Below, piece after piece: positions 1 through 6,159 of a stretch of DNA of 9,169 bases. The stretch's first letter is position 1; the number at the start of each line of letters is the position of its first letter. Made by a program: the position numbers and the translations under genes. Where the stretch lies: contig CATXTS010000081.1 of the NCBI GenBank assembly GCA_958402495.1, positions 1 through 9,169 of the forward strand, given 5' to 3'. Below the pieces are notes generated by a model, which made no database searches, was not told the origin of the DNA, and saw only the letters and a list, made by a program, of their open reading frames with translations. The DNA is from an uncultured Clostridiaceae bacterium. Lineage in GTDB: Bacteria; Bacillota; Clostridia; TANB77; CAG-508.

Positions 1-515
1 GATATATTTAAATGGTGGGTTTACTTTGGAAAAGTAAATTAGGCTAGTTTTCAACGATTACTAACTATGTATTATATAGTTAAGGATTGTGAAATAAATG
101 TGTAGTGGCGGAATAGACATATCTAGTTTGATATTAGATATGGTAAAACTAAATGGAGATTGAGGACGAAAGTAGCACAATGCAAAACATAGTGTGAAGT
201 GGTGTGAGTCTGAAAGTCGAAAGGCAAACGACATAGCGGTAAAAGCAAGAGGATGTCGGTAAAGTGGAGTTCGTATCCCACTAATCTCTAAATAGTAATA
301 GTAGACGCTTTGAGGGGCATAAGTTAGATACCAAGAGCGACTTAAGAAACAAGCGGGTTGATAAAAGCTAATATGTTAGGTGCAAATCCTAATCTGCATA
401 CAAAATTGAAGACATAGCAATATGTCTTATTTTTATGCGTTTTATCCTAGTTAGCTTGAACAAAGGAAAATTTGGAGTGGCTTACCGAAACAAGCTATAT
501 GGTTATAACTTAACC
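1..515 (+). ncRNA. candidate large structured RNA upstream of the scaffold gene
   Basis: This stretch has stops in all frames and no gene with a ribosome binding site, but it is full of complementary segments. Helices seen by eye: 20-27/31-38; 62-68/76-82; 118-125/135-142 (8 bp); a long-range helix 154-161/283-290 (8 bp, one G-U) enclosing 229-234/253-258 and 263-267/278-282; a three-way junction formed by 301-305/393-397, 306-310/351-355, 320-324/340-344 and 376-380/388-392; a GCAA-capped hairpin 409-416/421-428; and 452-458/491-497. It is also less AT-rich and more G-rich than the flanking genes. Large phage RNAs of similar size and setting exist (the ROOL and GOLLD classes), and membership is an inference I cannot test here. 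The 5' end may lie outside the window, and the 3' end could be at the hairpin near 434 or further on. It could also be a long structured leader of the capsid operon. Confidence 0.55.
409..434 (+). terminator. terminator-like hairpin with GCAA tetraloop
   Basis: A perfect 8-bp stem (409-416 with 421-428) is capped by the GNRA-type loop GCAA and followed by a short T-rich tract. The stem is AT-rich, so termination would be weak to moderate. It may mark the 3' end of the structured RNA, or be one of its peripheral hairpins that allows read-through to the capsid genes. Confidence 0.4.
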
Positions 516-541
516 GTAAAAGTTAAAGGAGGAAATTTGTT

Positions 542-1090
542 ATGGAAGATAACGAAGGAAAAAAAGAAAATTTGGAATCTACTGCCGAGAGTGTAGAAAA
601 TGAAGAATCATCAAAAGTAGAAAATAAAAAAGAAGAAAAACTTTTTACTAGAGATGAATTAAACAAAATACTTAATGCTGAGAAACAAAAAGAAAGAGAT
701 AATGTTTTAAAAGAGTTAGAGGCAAAGAAAAAAGAAGCTGAAAAACTTGCGCAGATGGACGAAGACCAAAAAAGAAATTATGAATTAGAAGAGGCAAGAA
801 AAAGAGCAGAAGAAGCGGAAAGAAAATTAAATGCTAGAGATTTAGAAGCAGAAACGCTAAGACAAGCCGGAGACAGAGGAATATCACTAGACTTAATTAA
901 AACAATTGACTTTGAAAAAGAAACAGCAGAAAGTATCTCAAAAAAATTAGATATATTCGAAAAAACTACAAAATCAGAAAGAGAAAGAGTGATTAACGAA
1001 TATTCTAAGGAAACTCCACCACAAACAGGAGAAAAGGTAGATACCACACCTAAAAGTGGTTATGAAAAATTTATGGAAAATTATAAATAA
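542..1090 (+). CDS. phage capsid scaffolding protein (DUF4355-like)
   Basis: This 182-aa, highly charged protein lies immediately upstream of the major capsid gene, the standard place for a scaffold. Residues 1-35 are acidic and disordered. Residues about 38-105 form a long Lys/Glu-rich coiled coil with a DELNKIL-type start. A predicted helical segment follows (about 105-150), then a short tail ending in GYEKFMENY. This layout matches the DUF4355/gp20-like family, whose members act inside the procapsid to guide coat-protein assembly and then leave or are cleaved. The start is supported by AAAGGAGG at 526-533, about 8 bases before the ATG. The stop is 16 bases before the capsid start. A short inverted repeat (510-514/522-526) sits just before the ribosome binding site. 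The assignment rests on composition, architecture and position. Confidence 0.82.
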   Translation: MEDNEGKKENLESTAESVENEESSKVENKKEEKLFTRDELNKILNAEKQKERDNVLKELEAKKKEAEKLAQMDEDQKRNYELEEARKRAEEAERKLNARDLEAETLRQAGDRGISLDLIKTIDFEKETAESISKKLDIFEKTTKSERERVINEYSKETPPQTGEKVDTTPKSGYEKFMENYK

Positions 1091-1106
1091 GAAAGGATGA
1101 TTTATT

Positions 1107-2156
1107 ATGCCAGATAATAACATAGCTGTATTTGACAACAAAGTTTACAACCCACAAGCATTTGGAAGATATATTCAAAGCTTACCAAAAGAAAGAGAGA
1201 ATGCTTTATTAAAAGCAAATATTTTTGAAAGTGATTCAGAAATTAGAAATATGTTTGCTAATCAATCAACAACAGCATATGGAATGATACCAGTAGTAGG
1301 AAATTTTGAGGGTAAATCCCAAAACTATGATGGAGTAACAGACCTAGAAGGACAAGGATTAGATACATATTACTATGGAGTACATTCATATGGACGTGCA
1401 ATCGTAGGAAAAGAAAAAGATTATACAAAGGACTTAATACCAGGATTAAATCCATTAGACCAAATTGCAAGTAAATTTGCAGATAGATGGGATGATATAA
1501 ATGAAGATACTTTGATTGCAATTTTAAAAGGAATTTTTGCTTCTACAAGTGTAGGAGGAGCAGAGTTTGCAGAACAACATACATTAGTATTAGATAAAGT
1601 AATGGATGAAACTGCTATATATGATGCAACACAAAAAGCATGCGGAGATAAAAATAAGAAATTTGAATTAGTCATTATGCATTCTAAACCTGCTAATGAA
1701 TTAGCTAAAAAGCAATTATTAGAGTATATTAAATATACAGATGAACAAGGCATTCAAAGAAATACTAATATTGCTCAATGGGGGAATAAAACAGTTCTTG
1801 TAGATGATGCATATACATCAGAAGTAACAGGAGAGGAAGGAAACAAGACTACTAAATATATTACTTACGTATTAGGAAAAGGATTGTTTAAAAGAGAACC
1901 ATTACCAGTAGATGTTCCATTTGAAAGAGAAAGACATGCAAAAGTAGCAGGAGGAACTACTGAATTAATTTCAAGAGAAAGACAAGTATTACATCCATAT
2001 GGATTTAGCTACTTAAAAGCAAATCAAAAAACAACATCACCAGAAGATACAGAATTTGCAGATGGTGCTAACTGGGATTTAATGAAAAATAGTGACGGAA
2101 CAAAATATTATCCACACAAATTTATTCCAGTATGTAAAATTGTAACAAATGGATAG
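1107..2156 (+). CDS. major capsid protein
   Basis: This 349-aa protein is the expected size for a coat protein with HK97-type fold and follows the scaffold gene directly. It is soluble, with no signal peptide or membrane segment. A notable feature is an Asp/Tyr-rich stretch around residues 70-95 (YDGVTDLEGQGLDTYYYGVH) in the region that would be the extended E-loop. A helical middle section (about 115-150, DQIASKFADRWDDINEDTL) follows, and the C-terminal half holds typical coat-protein wording such as an HPYGFSY motif near residues 292-298. It should form the icosahedral shell around the scaffold. A modest ribosome binding site (GAAAGGATG, 1091-1099) precedes the ATG. The next gene's ribosome binding site overlaps its stop codon, so the two are translationally linked. 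The family is inferred from content and gene order. Confidence 0.85.
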   Translation: MPDNNIAVFDNKVYNPQAFGRYIQSLPKERENALLKANIFESDSEIRNMFANQSTTAYGMIPVVGNFEGKSQNYDGVTDLEGQGLDTYYYGVHSYGRAIVGKEKDYTKDLIPGLNPLDQIASKFADRWDDINEDTLIAILKGIFASTSVGGAEFAEQHTLVLDKVMDETAIYDATQKACGDKNKKFELVIMHSKPANELAKKQLLEYIKYTDEQGIQRNTNIAQWGNKTVLVDDAYTSEVTGEEGNKTTKYITYVLGKGLFKREPLPVDVPFERERHAKVAGGTTELISRERQVLHPYGFSYLKANQKTTSPEDTEFADGANWDLMKNSDGTKYYPHKFIPVCKIVTNG

Positions 2157-2168
2157 GAGGTAAAAAAG

Positions 2169-2318
2169 ATGAAGTTTAAGAATAAACAAACGAATGAAGT
2201 AGTAGAAGTGAAAGGCTATGTGCAAGAATTTGCATATAGCCATAATTCTGCATGGGAAAAAGTGAAATCAATGACAAAAGATAAAGAGCCAACAGTAAAT
2301 GAAATAAAGACTAAATAG
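2169..2318 (+). CDS. small phage head protein, 49 aa (hypothetical)
   Basis: A short gene between the capsid gene and the first connector, starting MKFKNKQTNEVVEV and ending NEIKTK. A strong ribosome binding site (AGGAGGT, around 2156-2161) overlaps the end of the capsid gene, 8 bases before the ATG, which makes expression very likely. The protein begins with a predicted beta hairpin (residues 1-25) and has an acidic/basic C-terminus. Small proteins of this type and position are common in Firmicute siphophages, but no function is known to me. It could be a minor head decoration or a connector accessory. There is no sign of decay. Confidence 0.7.
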   Translation: MKFKNKQTNEVVEVKGYVQEFAYSHNSAWEKVKSMTKDKEPTVNEIKTK

Positions 2319-2334
2319 AAAGCGAGGCAATAGA

Positions 2335-2622
2335 ATGTTAGAACAAATAAAAGAAAGATTAGGGGCAAATTATTATGATGATACAGACAATGTATTGCAA
2401 GATATAATAGACGACATGACTTCTATTGCCGTAGATGCTTCTAATCGAAAGAAAGATGACGAAAAGTTATTTCCATACATAAAAAAAGCCGTTATTTCGG
2501 AGTACCTTGAGAGAGGAGCAGAAGGACTACTTTCACGAAATGAAGGTAGTGTATCTAGCTCCTTTAATGATATAGAAAAGAAATTAAGAACAGATTTAGT
2601 TCAGATAAGGATATTAAAATAA
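2335..2622 (+). CDS. head-tail connector protein (gp6/gp15-like adaptor)
   Basis: This 95-aa mostly helical protein starts MLEQIKERLGANYYDDTDNV, continues with a helix to about residue 35, a second helix around 43-60 (KLFPYIKKAVISEYLERG) and ends with an SVSSSFNDIEKKL segment. This is the pattern of the phage head-tail connector family (HK97 gp6, SPP1 gp15), which forms a ring under the portal. The ribosome binding site is weak (GCGAGG, 2322-2327). The stop codon shares its last base with the ATG of the next gene (TAATG), indicating translational coupling. The call is from helical pattern, length and position. Confidence 0.78.
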   Translation: MLEQIKERLGANYYDDTDNVLQDIIDDMTSIAVDASNRKKDDEKLFPYIKKAVISEYLERGAEGLLSRNEGSVSSSFNDIEKKLRTDLVQIRILK

Positions 2623-2948
2623 TGTTATTAAGAGATTTAACAAAAGTATATATTAGTGAATATGAGGAAATAGAAGACCACGGCGAACCAGAAAGAAAAT
2701 GGAAATGCAAAAACATTGCTTGGCTTAATATGCAACAAGACGTAAATGAATTAGACAGAAAATCAACAGGAGAAGTAGATTATAGCACTTATAAAGGAAG
2801 AACAACAAGAGATTATGATATTCAAAAAGGAAATGGAATATCATTTGAAGATATTTCAAAGTTAGCTAAATTTACACCAGAATACCGCATTACAGATAAA
2901 AATAAAATAGGAAACACATACTTATATTTAATGGAGAAAATACAATGA
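2622..2948 (+). CDS. head closure / head-tail adaptor protein (gp16-like)
   Basis: A 108-aa, probably beta-rich protein. Size and order fit the head-tail joining family (SPP1 gp16, HK97 gp7-type stopper) that closes the portal channel after DNA packaging. Visible features are an aromatic-rich centre (WLNMQQDVNELDRKSTGEVD, residues 34-53) and a short C-terminal strand ending YLYLMEKIQ. It is translationally coupled at both ends: its ATG overlaps the stop of the connector, and its TGA overlaps the ATG of the following gene (ATGA at 2945-2948). No independent ribosome binding site is evident. Confidence 0.72.
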   Translation: MLLRDLTKVYISEYEEIEDHGEPERKWKCKNIAWLNMQQDVNELDRKSTGEVDYSTYKGRTTRDYDIQKGNGISFEDISKLAKFTPEYRITDKNKIGNTYLYLMEKIQ

Positions 2949-3485
2949 AATTAGATTGTGAAATAAAAGTAAAGCATAATTTTAAAAAAATAGAAGCTAT
3001 AGTTCAAAAACTACCAAAAATTAAAGATGTAATTTTAGAAGACATATTAAAAAATATAAGGGGTTATGCTATAAAGCTTGAAAAAGGTCATAAAGAAGAT
3101 GGAATTATAGTTGAAATGATAGATATGTCCACTAATGAAAGTAAAGGAAGGGTTTATGCAGACCCTTCCAAATTTATGACTGAGAATAATCAATCTTATT
3201 TGTTTTTCGAATATTTTGGAACTCGGACAATATGCTGAGATGGAACATATAGGAAAGACTAAACATTTCTTAGAAACTGGTTACACAGAATGGTATATTC
3301 CAGTTCATAAAGTAGGAAGAAGTTTAAACTATCCAATCATAACAATTAATAATACTCAATTTTATGTAGCAGTAGGTGCAAAGGCAAATAAATTCCTAGA
3401 AAATGCGGAATTTGAAAGTAGAAATGAGAATGTAGAAATTGCAAAGAAGAAAATAGACGAAATATTGAAAGAAATTTGTAAATAG
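2945..3485 (+). pseudogene. HK97 gp10-like neck/tail completion gene, frameshifted
   Basis: Two reading frames together make one protein of about 179 aa. The first (2945-3238, 97 aa) carries the helical N-terminal half and reaches FFEYFGT before running into RTIC and a stop. The second frame continues from about 3225 with GQYAEMEHIGKTKHFLE and runs to 3485. Family members have an EFGTG-x-YAE motif at exactly this junction, so dropping one base near 3221-3226 (for example C3224) restores FGTGQYAEMEHIG. There is no slippery sequence at the site. The second piece has only a TTG codon and no ribosome binding site, so it is not a separate gene. HK97 gp10-type proteins act in head-tail joining or tail completion. 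Either the gene is truly broken, leaving a defective phage, or the extra base is a sequencing error. Confidence 0.8.
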
Positions 3486-3499
3486 AAGGTGCATAGTAA

Positions 3500-4036
3500 A
3501 TGGAAGAAATATGGAAAGATATAAAAAACTATGAAGGATTATATCAAATAAGTAATTTAGGAAGGGTAAAGAGCTTAGGTAATAATAAATATAAAAAAGA
3601 CAAAATATTAAAGTTTAGAGTTGGCAAGTTTGGATATGGTTATTTACATTTATCAAAGCATGGAAAAGAAAAAACTGCAAAAATTCATAGATTAGTAGCA
3701 GAAGCATTTATATCAAATCCAGATAACAAAGAAACTGTTAACCATATAGACGGAAATAAATTAAATAATAATGCAAACAATTTAGAATGGTGTACGATAA
3801 GAGAAAATAGTCAGCATAGGAATAGAACAGGACTTTCAAAAGCAAGATATGGAAAGGATAATCATTTATCTAAGGAAGTTATACAATATGACTTAAAAAT
3901 GAATGAAATTTCTAGATATGGGAGTACAAGAGAAGCACAAAGAATGACTGGATATAAGCAAACTTACATTTCGGCATGTTGCTTAGGTAAATACAGAACT
4001 GCTTATAATTATATTTGGAAATATGAAGAAGGATGA
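3500..4036 (+). CDS. HNH homing endonuclease (NUMOD4-HNH-NUMOD1)
   Basis: This 178-aa protein has three recognisable parts. A NUMOD4 motif lies at residues 3-26 (EIWKDIKNYEGLYQISNLGR). An HNH_3 nuclease domain covers about 62-108, with H63 in IHRLVAEAF, NHIDGN at 81-86 (H82 as general base), the Asn-rich segment 89-94 and LEW at 95-97. A NUMOD1-like DNA-binding region covers about 126-175 (VIQYDL, GSTREAQRMTG). Such proteins nick or cut DNA at a specific site and spread their own gene. It is free-standing, wedged between two neck genes that are normally adjacent, 14 bases after the gp10-like gene and with a weak ribosome binding site (AAGGTG, 3486-3491). No intron boundaries are seen in the neighbours. 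It appears intact. Confidence 0.92.
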   Translation: MEEIWKDIKNYEGLYQISNLGRVKSLGNNKYKKDKILKFRVGKFGYGYLHLSKHGKEKTAKIHRLVAEAFISNPDNKETVNHIDGNKLNNNANNLEWCTIRENSQHRNRTGLSKARYGKDNHLSKEVIQYDLKMNEISRYGSTREAQRMTGYKQTYISACCLGKYRTAYNYIWKYEEG

Positions 4037-4053
4037 AAATTCTTCTTCTTTTT
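4025..4053 (+). terminator. terminator-like hairpin at the 3' end of the HNH gene
   Basis: GAAGAAG at 4025-4031 pairs with CTTCTTC at 4042-4048 (7 bp, 10-base loop) and is followed by TTTTT. It overlaps the last codons of the homing endonuclease and precedes a fresh AGGAGGA ribosome binding site for the next gene. It may limit or insulate transcription at the insertion, although downstream late genes still need read-through. Stability is modest. Confidence 0.45.
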
Positions 4054-4068
4054 AGGAGGAATAAGAAT

Positions 4069-4458
4069 ATGTATGATTTAGATATAAAAAGCTTGTCAGA
4101 TATTGTATATGAAAAATTAGAAAAACTATATACAAATAAGCCTATATTAAGCAATCCAAATACAAAAAGTAAATTTCCAATATTGGAACTACATACACCC
4201 TTAAAATCGGTAAACAAGACAGAAAATGGATTTCCAATACTTTCTACATTTCAAATATCTATAACTTGCTGGAATGAAAAACAAAGGCAAGCAATGGAAA
4301 TGACAAATGAAGTTGATACAAAACTTCAAGAATTTAATTTTGTAAGGATTAACACTAGTCCAGCAATATATGATTCTATACTTCAAAAGTATGGAATCGC
4401 AGTCACTTATGAAGTGAAATATAACGGATTAAACAATTCGTTTCAATTTATAAAATAA
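4069..4458 (+). CDS. tail terminator / tail completion protein
   Basis: This 129-aa protein fits the size and position of the tail-terminator family (lambda gpU, SPP1 gp17-like; many minor capsid or DUF3168-type proteins look the same), which caps the finished tail tube and joins it to the head. It starts with a helix (MYDLDIKSLSDIVYEKLEKL), then alternates strands and helices: FPILELHTPL, FPILSTFQISITCW, a helix over residues about 75-92, and a C-terminal strand pair. The ATG at 4069 is chosen over an in-frame ATG at 4033 because AGGAGGA at 4054-4060 is correctly spaced for it, and the upstream one would add residues encoded by the hairpin. It was probably adjacent to the gp10-like gene before the HNH gene inserted. 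Confidence 0.7.
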   Translation: MYDLDIKSLSDIVYEKLEKLYTNKPILSNPNTKSKFPILELHTPLKSVNKTENGFPILSTFQISITCWNEKQRQAMEMTNEVDTKLQEFNFVRINTSPAIYDSILQKYGIAVTYEVKYNGLNNSFQFIK

Positions 4459-4476
4459 AAAAAGGAGGAATTTAAA

Positions 4477-4965
4477 ATGGCAGGAGAAACATCAACACCA
4501 ATCGCCACTACACCCCAGGTATTAATGAAAGCAGAAGTATCATATGCTACTACATTGATAGGAGAGAAAACAAAAATAGGATATGTTCAAAAAGTTGGAC
4601 AATTAAAAACTTTAAAAGAAGGACAAACATATAGCGCATTAGATTTAGACGAAGAAAGAATGGCTAAAGGAAAAAGGAAAGCGGAAGCGGTAGATATTGA
4701 AATGCTATTCATACAAGAAACACATAAAACAATAAAAGCTATTGCTGATGCAGATACTTCAATTTATTTATTTGTAAAATATCCAGAAAGCACTGCAAAA
4801 ACTAAAGATAAACCATTGGTTCAGACTGTAAAATGTACAGTAGATATAGCAGGGCAAGAACTAAGCGATGGAGATTTTATAAAAGATACAATGAGAGTAT
4901 TTAAAGAGTCTGAGACTGTTGAAACAGATGGCTACCCAATTGAAGCGGATTCAACAAAATTTTAA
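4477..4965 (+). CDS. major tail (tube) protein
   Basis: This 162-aa soluble protein follows the tail terminator and precedes the tail chaperone, the canonical place of the tail tube subunit. It has a low-complexity Thr-rich start (MAGETSTPIATTPQVLMKAE), an acidic central loop (SALDLDEERMAKGKRKAEAV) of the kind that forms inter-subunit contacts, and mainly beta-rich sequence after it (VKCTVDIAGQEL, DTMRVFKESETVETDGYPI). It would polymerise into stacked hexameric rings around the tape measure protein. A strong AAAGGAGG at 4460-4467 lies 9 bases from the ATG, and a good intrinsic terminator follows directly. Both fit a protein needed in many copies. Call is by context and fold pattern. Confidence 0.8.
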   Translation: MAGETSTPIATTPQVLMKAEVSYATTLIGEKTKIGYVQKVGQLKTLKEGQTYSALDLDEERMAKGKRKAEAVDIEMLFIQETHKTIKAIADADTSIYLFVKYPESTAKTKDKPLVQTVKCTVDIAGQELSDGDFIKDTMRVFKESETVETDGYPIEADSTKF

Positions 4966-4977
4966 GAATAAAAATAT

Positions 4978-5005
4978 AGAGCAAGATTTTCTCTTGCTCT
5001 CTTTT
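4978..5005 (+). terminator. intrinsic terminator after the tail tube gene
   Basis: AGAGCAAGA (4978-4986) and TCTTGCTCT (4992-5000) form a perfect 9-bp stem with a 5-base TTTTC loop, followed by CTTTTG. It lies in the 57-base gap between the tail tube and chaperone genes. Partial termination here would give more tail tube transcript than downstream transcript, matching the copy numbers needed. Confidence 0.7.
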
Positions 5006-5022
5006 GCAAAGGAGAGAAAGAA

Positions 5023-5484
5023 ATGATAATAGAAACGAAAAATAAAACAATTAATTTAGTACTAAAAACAAGAAAAATAGTAGATATAGCTAACCTACTA
5101 AAAAATAAGAATTTTGAGGAAGCATTTACAAAAGTATATGCAACGTGTGATATAGAAGCATTATCAAAAATAATATATAAATTAGCAGAAAATGAAGATG
5201 GAAAAAGTGCATTTGAATCTTCTGATAAAGTATATGATTTTATAGATGATTGTAGAGCAGAAGGTATTACAGTTAATAATATTTATGAAAAGATAGCAGA
5301 GGCATTGAATGAAGAGGGTTTTTTCAAAAAGAAGATGTCAAAGAAAGAACTAAAAGAATTGACATCAAATCCTTTATCAACAATGAATATGAACGAATTA
5401 GTTCAGAAATCAGCAGAAAATGCAATGAGCAAGATAGCAGAAAAACAATTTCAGGAGGCACAGTTTCAAGGATACATGGCTTAA
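5023..5484 (+). CDS. tail assembly chaperone, G-type protein
   Basis: This 153-aa largely helical acidic protein lies between the tail tube gene and a short out-of-frame partner, the hallmark of the lambda G/G-T-like chaperone pair. These proteins bind the tape measure protein during tail assembly and are absent from the virion. An N-terminal beta hairpin (IIETKNKTINLVLKTRKIVD) is followed by helices (NLLKNKNFEEAFTKVY, DIEALSKIIYKLAEN, VYDFIDDCRAEGI) and a Lys-rich C-terminal region. The ribosome binding site AAAGGAGAG (5008-5016) is well placed. The downstream frame (-1) opens at 5313, inside this gene, and stays open to 5822, so the two products are probably linked by -1 frameshifting. Family assignment is by context. 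Confidence 0.78.
   Translation: MIIETKNKTINLVLKTRKIVDIANLLKNKNFEEAFTKVYATCDIEALSKIIYKLAENEDGKSAFESSDKVYDFIDDCRAEGITVNNIYEKIAEALNEEGFFKKKMSKKELKELTSNPLSTMNMNELVQKSAENAMSKIAEKQFQEAQFQGYMA
5319..5325 (+). promoter_or_regulatory. candidate -1 slippery heptamer T TTT TTC
   Basis: In the G frame the codons read GGT TTT TTC, giving the canonical X XXY YYZ pattern at codons 100-101. The -1 frame has its last stop (TGA) at 5310-5312, just before this site, and is then open to 5820. A shift here would give a fusion of about 266 aa. A rival site is the A-run at 5441-5445 (GAA AAA C), nearer the G stop and beside an internal AGGAGG at 5453-5458. It is not a canonical heptamer but would keep more of G in the fusion. 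Confidence 0.45.
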
Positions 5485-5822
5485 ATGAAATTATACAAAA
5501 TATAAAAGAAACTAAAAACCTAATAGAACTAATTTATGCAATAGAACCTTTGGCATATTATTTTGACATAAAACCCCAAGAATTTTGGAATAGTAGATAT
5601 TTAGAAATCAATATTTATTGTCAAACTCATTTAGTTAAGATAGTAGACGATTTAAAACGTGAAATAAATTTGCAGGAAGCGGTTACAAATAAGTTAATAA
5701 GAGCAGATAGTATGAGTAAAAATCCTAAAATAGTATTAATTAGAGATAATTATAAAGAATTATTTGAAATTGAAGAAAAAGAACAGACTCTGGAAGAACA
5801 AAGAAAATTACTTAAAGGATAA
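5454..5822 (+). CDS. tail assembly chaperone T-type domain, made by frameshift (G-T)
   Basis: This frame is -1 relative to gene G and overlaps its end. It is open from 5313; the stretch that looks like a folded domain begins at about 5454-5480 (GLNEIIQNIKETKNLIELIY) and ends at 5822. It continues with AIEPLAYYFDIKPQEFWNSR, then helical segments (IVDDLKREINLQEAV, NYKELFEIEEKE). It has no ATG, and the only in-frame near-start is a TTG at 5550 without a ribosome binding site, which would cut off the first part of the domain. Translation as a G-T fusion is therefore the best explanation. In lambda the T domain binds the tail tube subunit and brings it to the G-coated tape measure. The exact 5' boundary is unknown. 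Confidence 0.68.
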   Translation, partial: GGTVSRIHGLNEIIQNIKETKNLIELIYAIEPLAYYFDIKPQEFWNSRYLEINIYCQTHLVKIVDDLKREINLQEAVTNKLIRADSMSKNPKIVLIRDNYKELFEIEEKEQTLEEQRKLLKG

Positions 5823-5846
5823 AAAGTAAAATATTGTAAAATTTTA

Positions 5847-5875
5847 TTGATTTTTAGGCCACAATGTAATATACT
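5847..5875 (+). promoter_or_regulatory. sigma-A type promoter of accessory cassette 1
   Basis: TTGATT (5847-5852) and TATACT (5870-5875) are separated by 17 bp in the 83-base gap after the chaperone genes. They lie about 30 bases upstream of the next start codon. This is a good match to the housekeeping consensus and suggests that the two following genes are transcribed independently of the late structural operon, for example from a silent prophage. Confidence 0.65.
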
Positions 5876-5905
5876 CTCTTTATAAAAATAAAAGGGGGTT
5901 AGTCT

Positions 5906-6145
5906 ATGTTTGGAAAAAACAATGTTTCAACTGAAATAAATTTAAAACCTAGAAATGGCAACAAGCATATAATCTTAATACATACAGGAATAATAAATGG
6001 AAATAAACCAGAGGAGTTATATACAGAAAGGATAAATGAAATCATTGATAGTATTCAAAATAAAGGATATGAAATTATAGATATAAAACTGGAAATAGGC
6101 GGAACTCAAGGACTATCTTATGAAACATTAATAATATATAAATAA
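5906..6145 (+). CDS. small hypothetical protein, 79 aa, first gene of accessory cassette
   Basis: I do not recognise this gene with confidence. After a polar N-terminus the pattern is strand (KHIILIHTGIING, residues about 21-33), helix (EELYTERINEIIDSIQNKGY, about 36-55), strand (IIDIKLEIGG) and a final strand (YETLIIYK). This beta-alpha-beta-beta outline resembles small DUF4177-like proteins, but that is only a fold-level guess. It has its own promoter and a strong G-rich ribosome binding site (AAGGGGG, 5892-5898) 7 bases before the ATG. Its stop is 14 bases before the start of the membrane nuclease gene. The tight pairing suggests a shared function, such as regulating or sensing for the nuclease. 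Confidence 0.72.
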   Translation: MFGKNNVSTEINLKPRNGNKHIILIHTGIINGNKPEELYTERINEIIDSIQNKGYEIIDIKLEIGGTQGLSYETLIIYK

Positions 6146-6159
6146 ATCAGGAGATAAAA

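Noticed and set aside
301..397. A genuine tRNA gene
   Set aside because: The T-arm and acceptor layout is tRNA-like, but there is no acceptable 7-bp acceptor, D-arm or 7-base anticodon loop, and no CCA end.
1..515. Group I or group II intron
   Set aside because: I could not find a group I P7/S-type core or a group II domain V, and no split exons are visible, though the 5' side is cut by the window.
778..1753. Minus-strand open frames across the scaffold and capsid genes
   Set aside because: They are antisense shadows of clearly coding plus-strand genes, have odd Ser/Leu/Phe-rich composition and no ribosome binding sites.
3216..3218. TTG start making the second half of the gp10-like gene a separate gene
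   Set aside because: No ribosome binding site, and the start falls in the middle of a conserved motif continued from the other frame.
4033..4068. Upstream ATG for the tail terminator gene
   Set aside because: It overlaps the HNH stop and the hairpin; AGGAGGA at 4054-4060 clearly serves the ATG at 4069.
3912..4386. Minus-strand frames over the HNH and tail terminator genes
   Set aside because: Antisense to real genes, with Phe/Ile/Lys/Tyr-rich composition expected from the reverse of AT-rich coding DNA.
5550..5552. TTG as the start of a free-standing T protein
   Set aside because: No ribosome binding site, and the domain-like sequence begins well upstream in the same frame, so a frameshift fusion is preferred.
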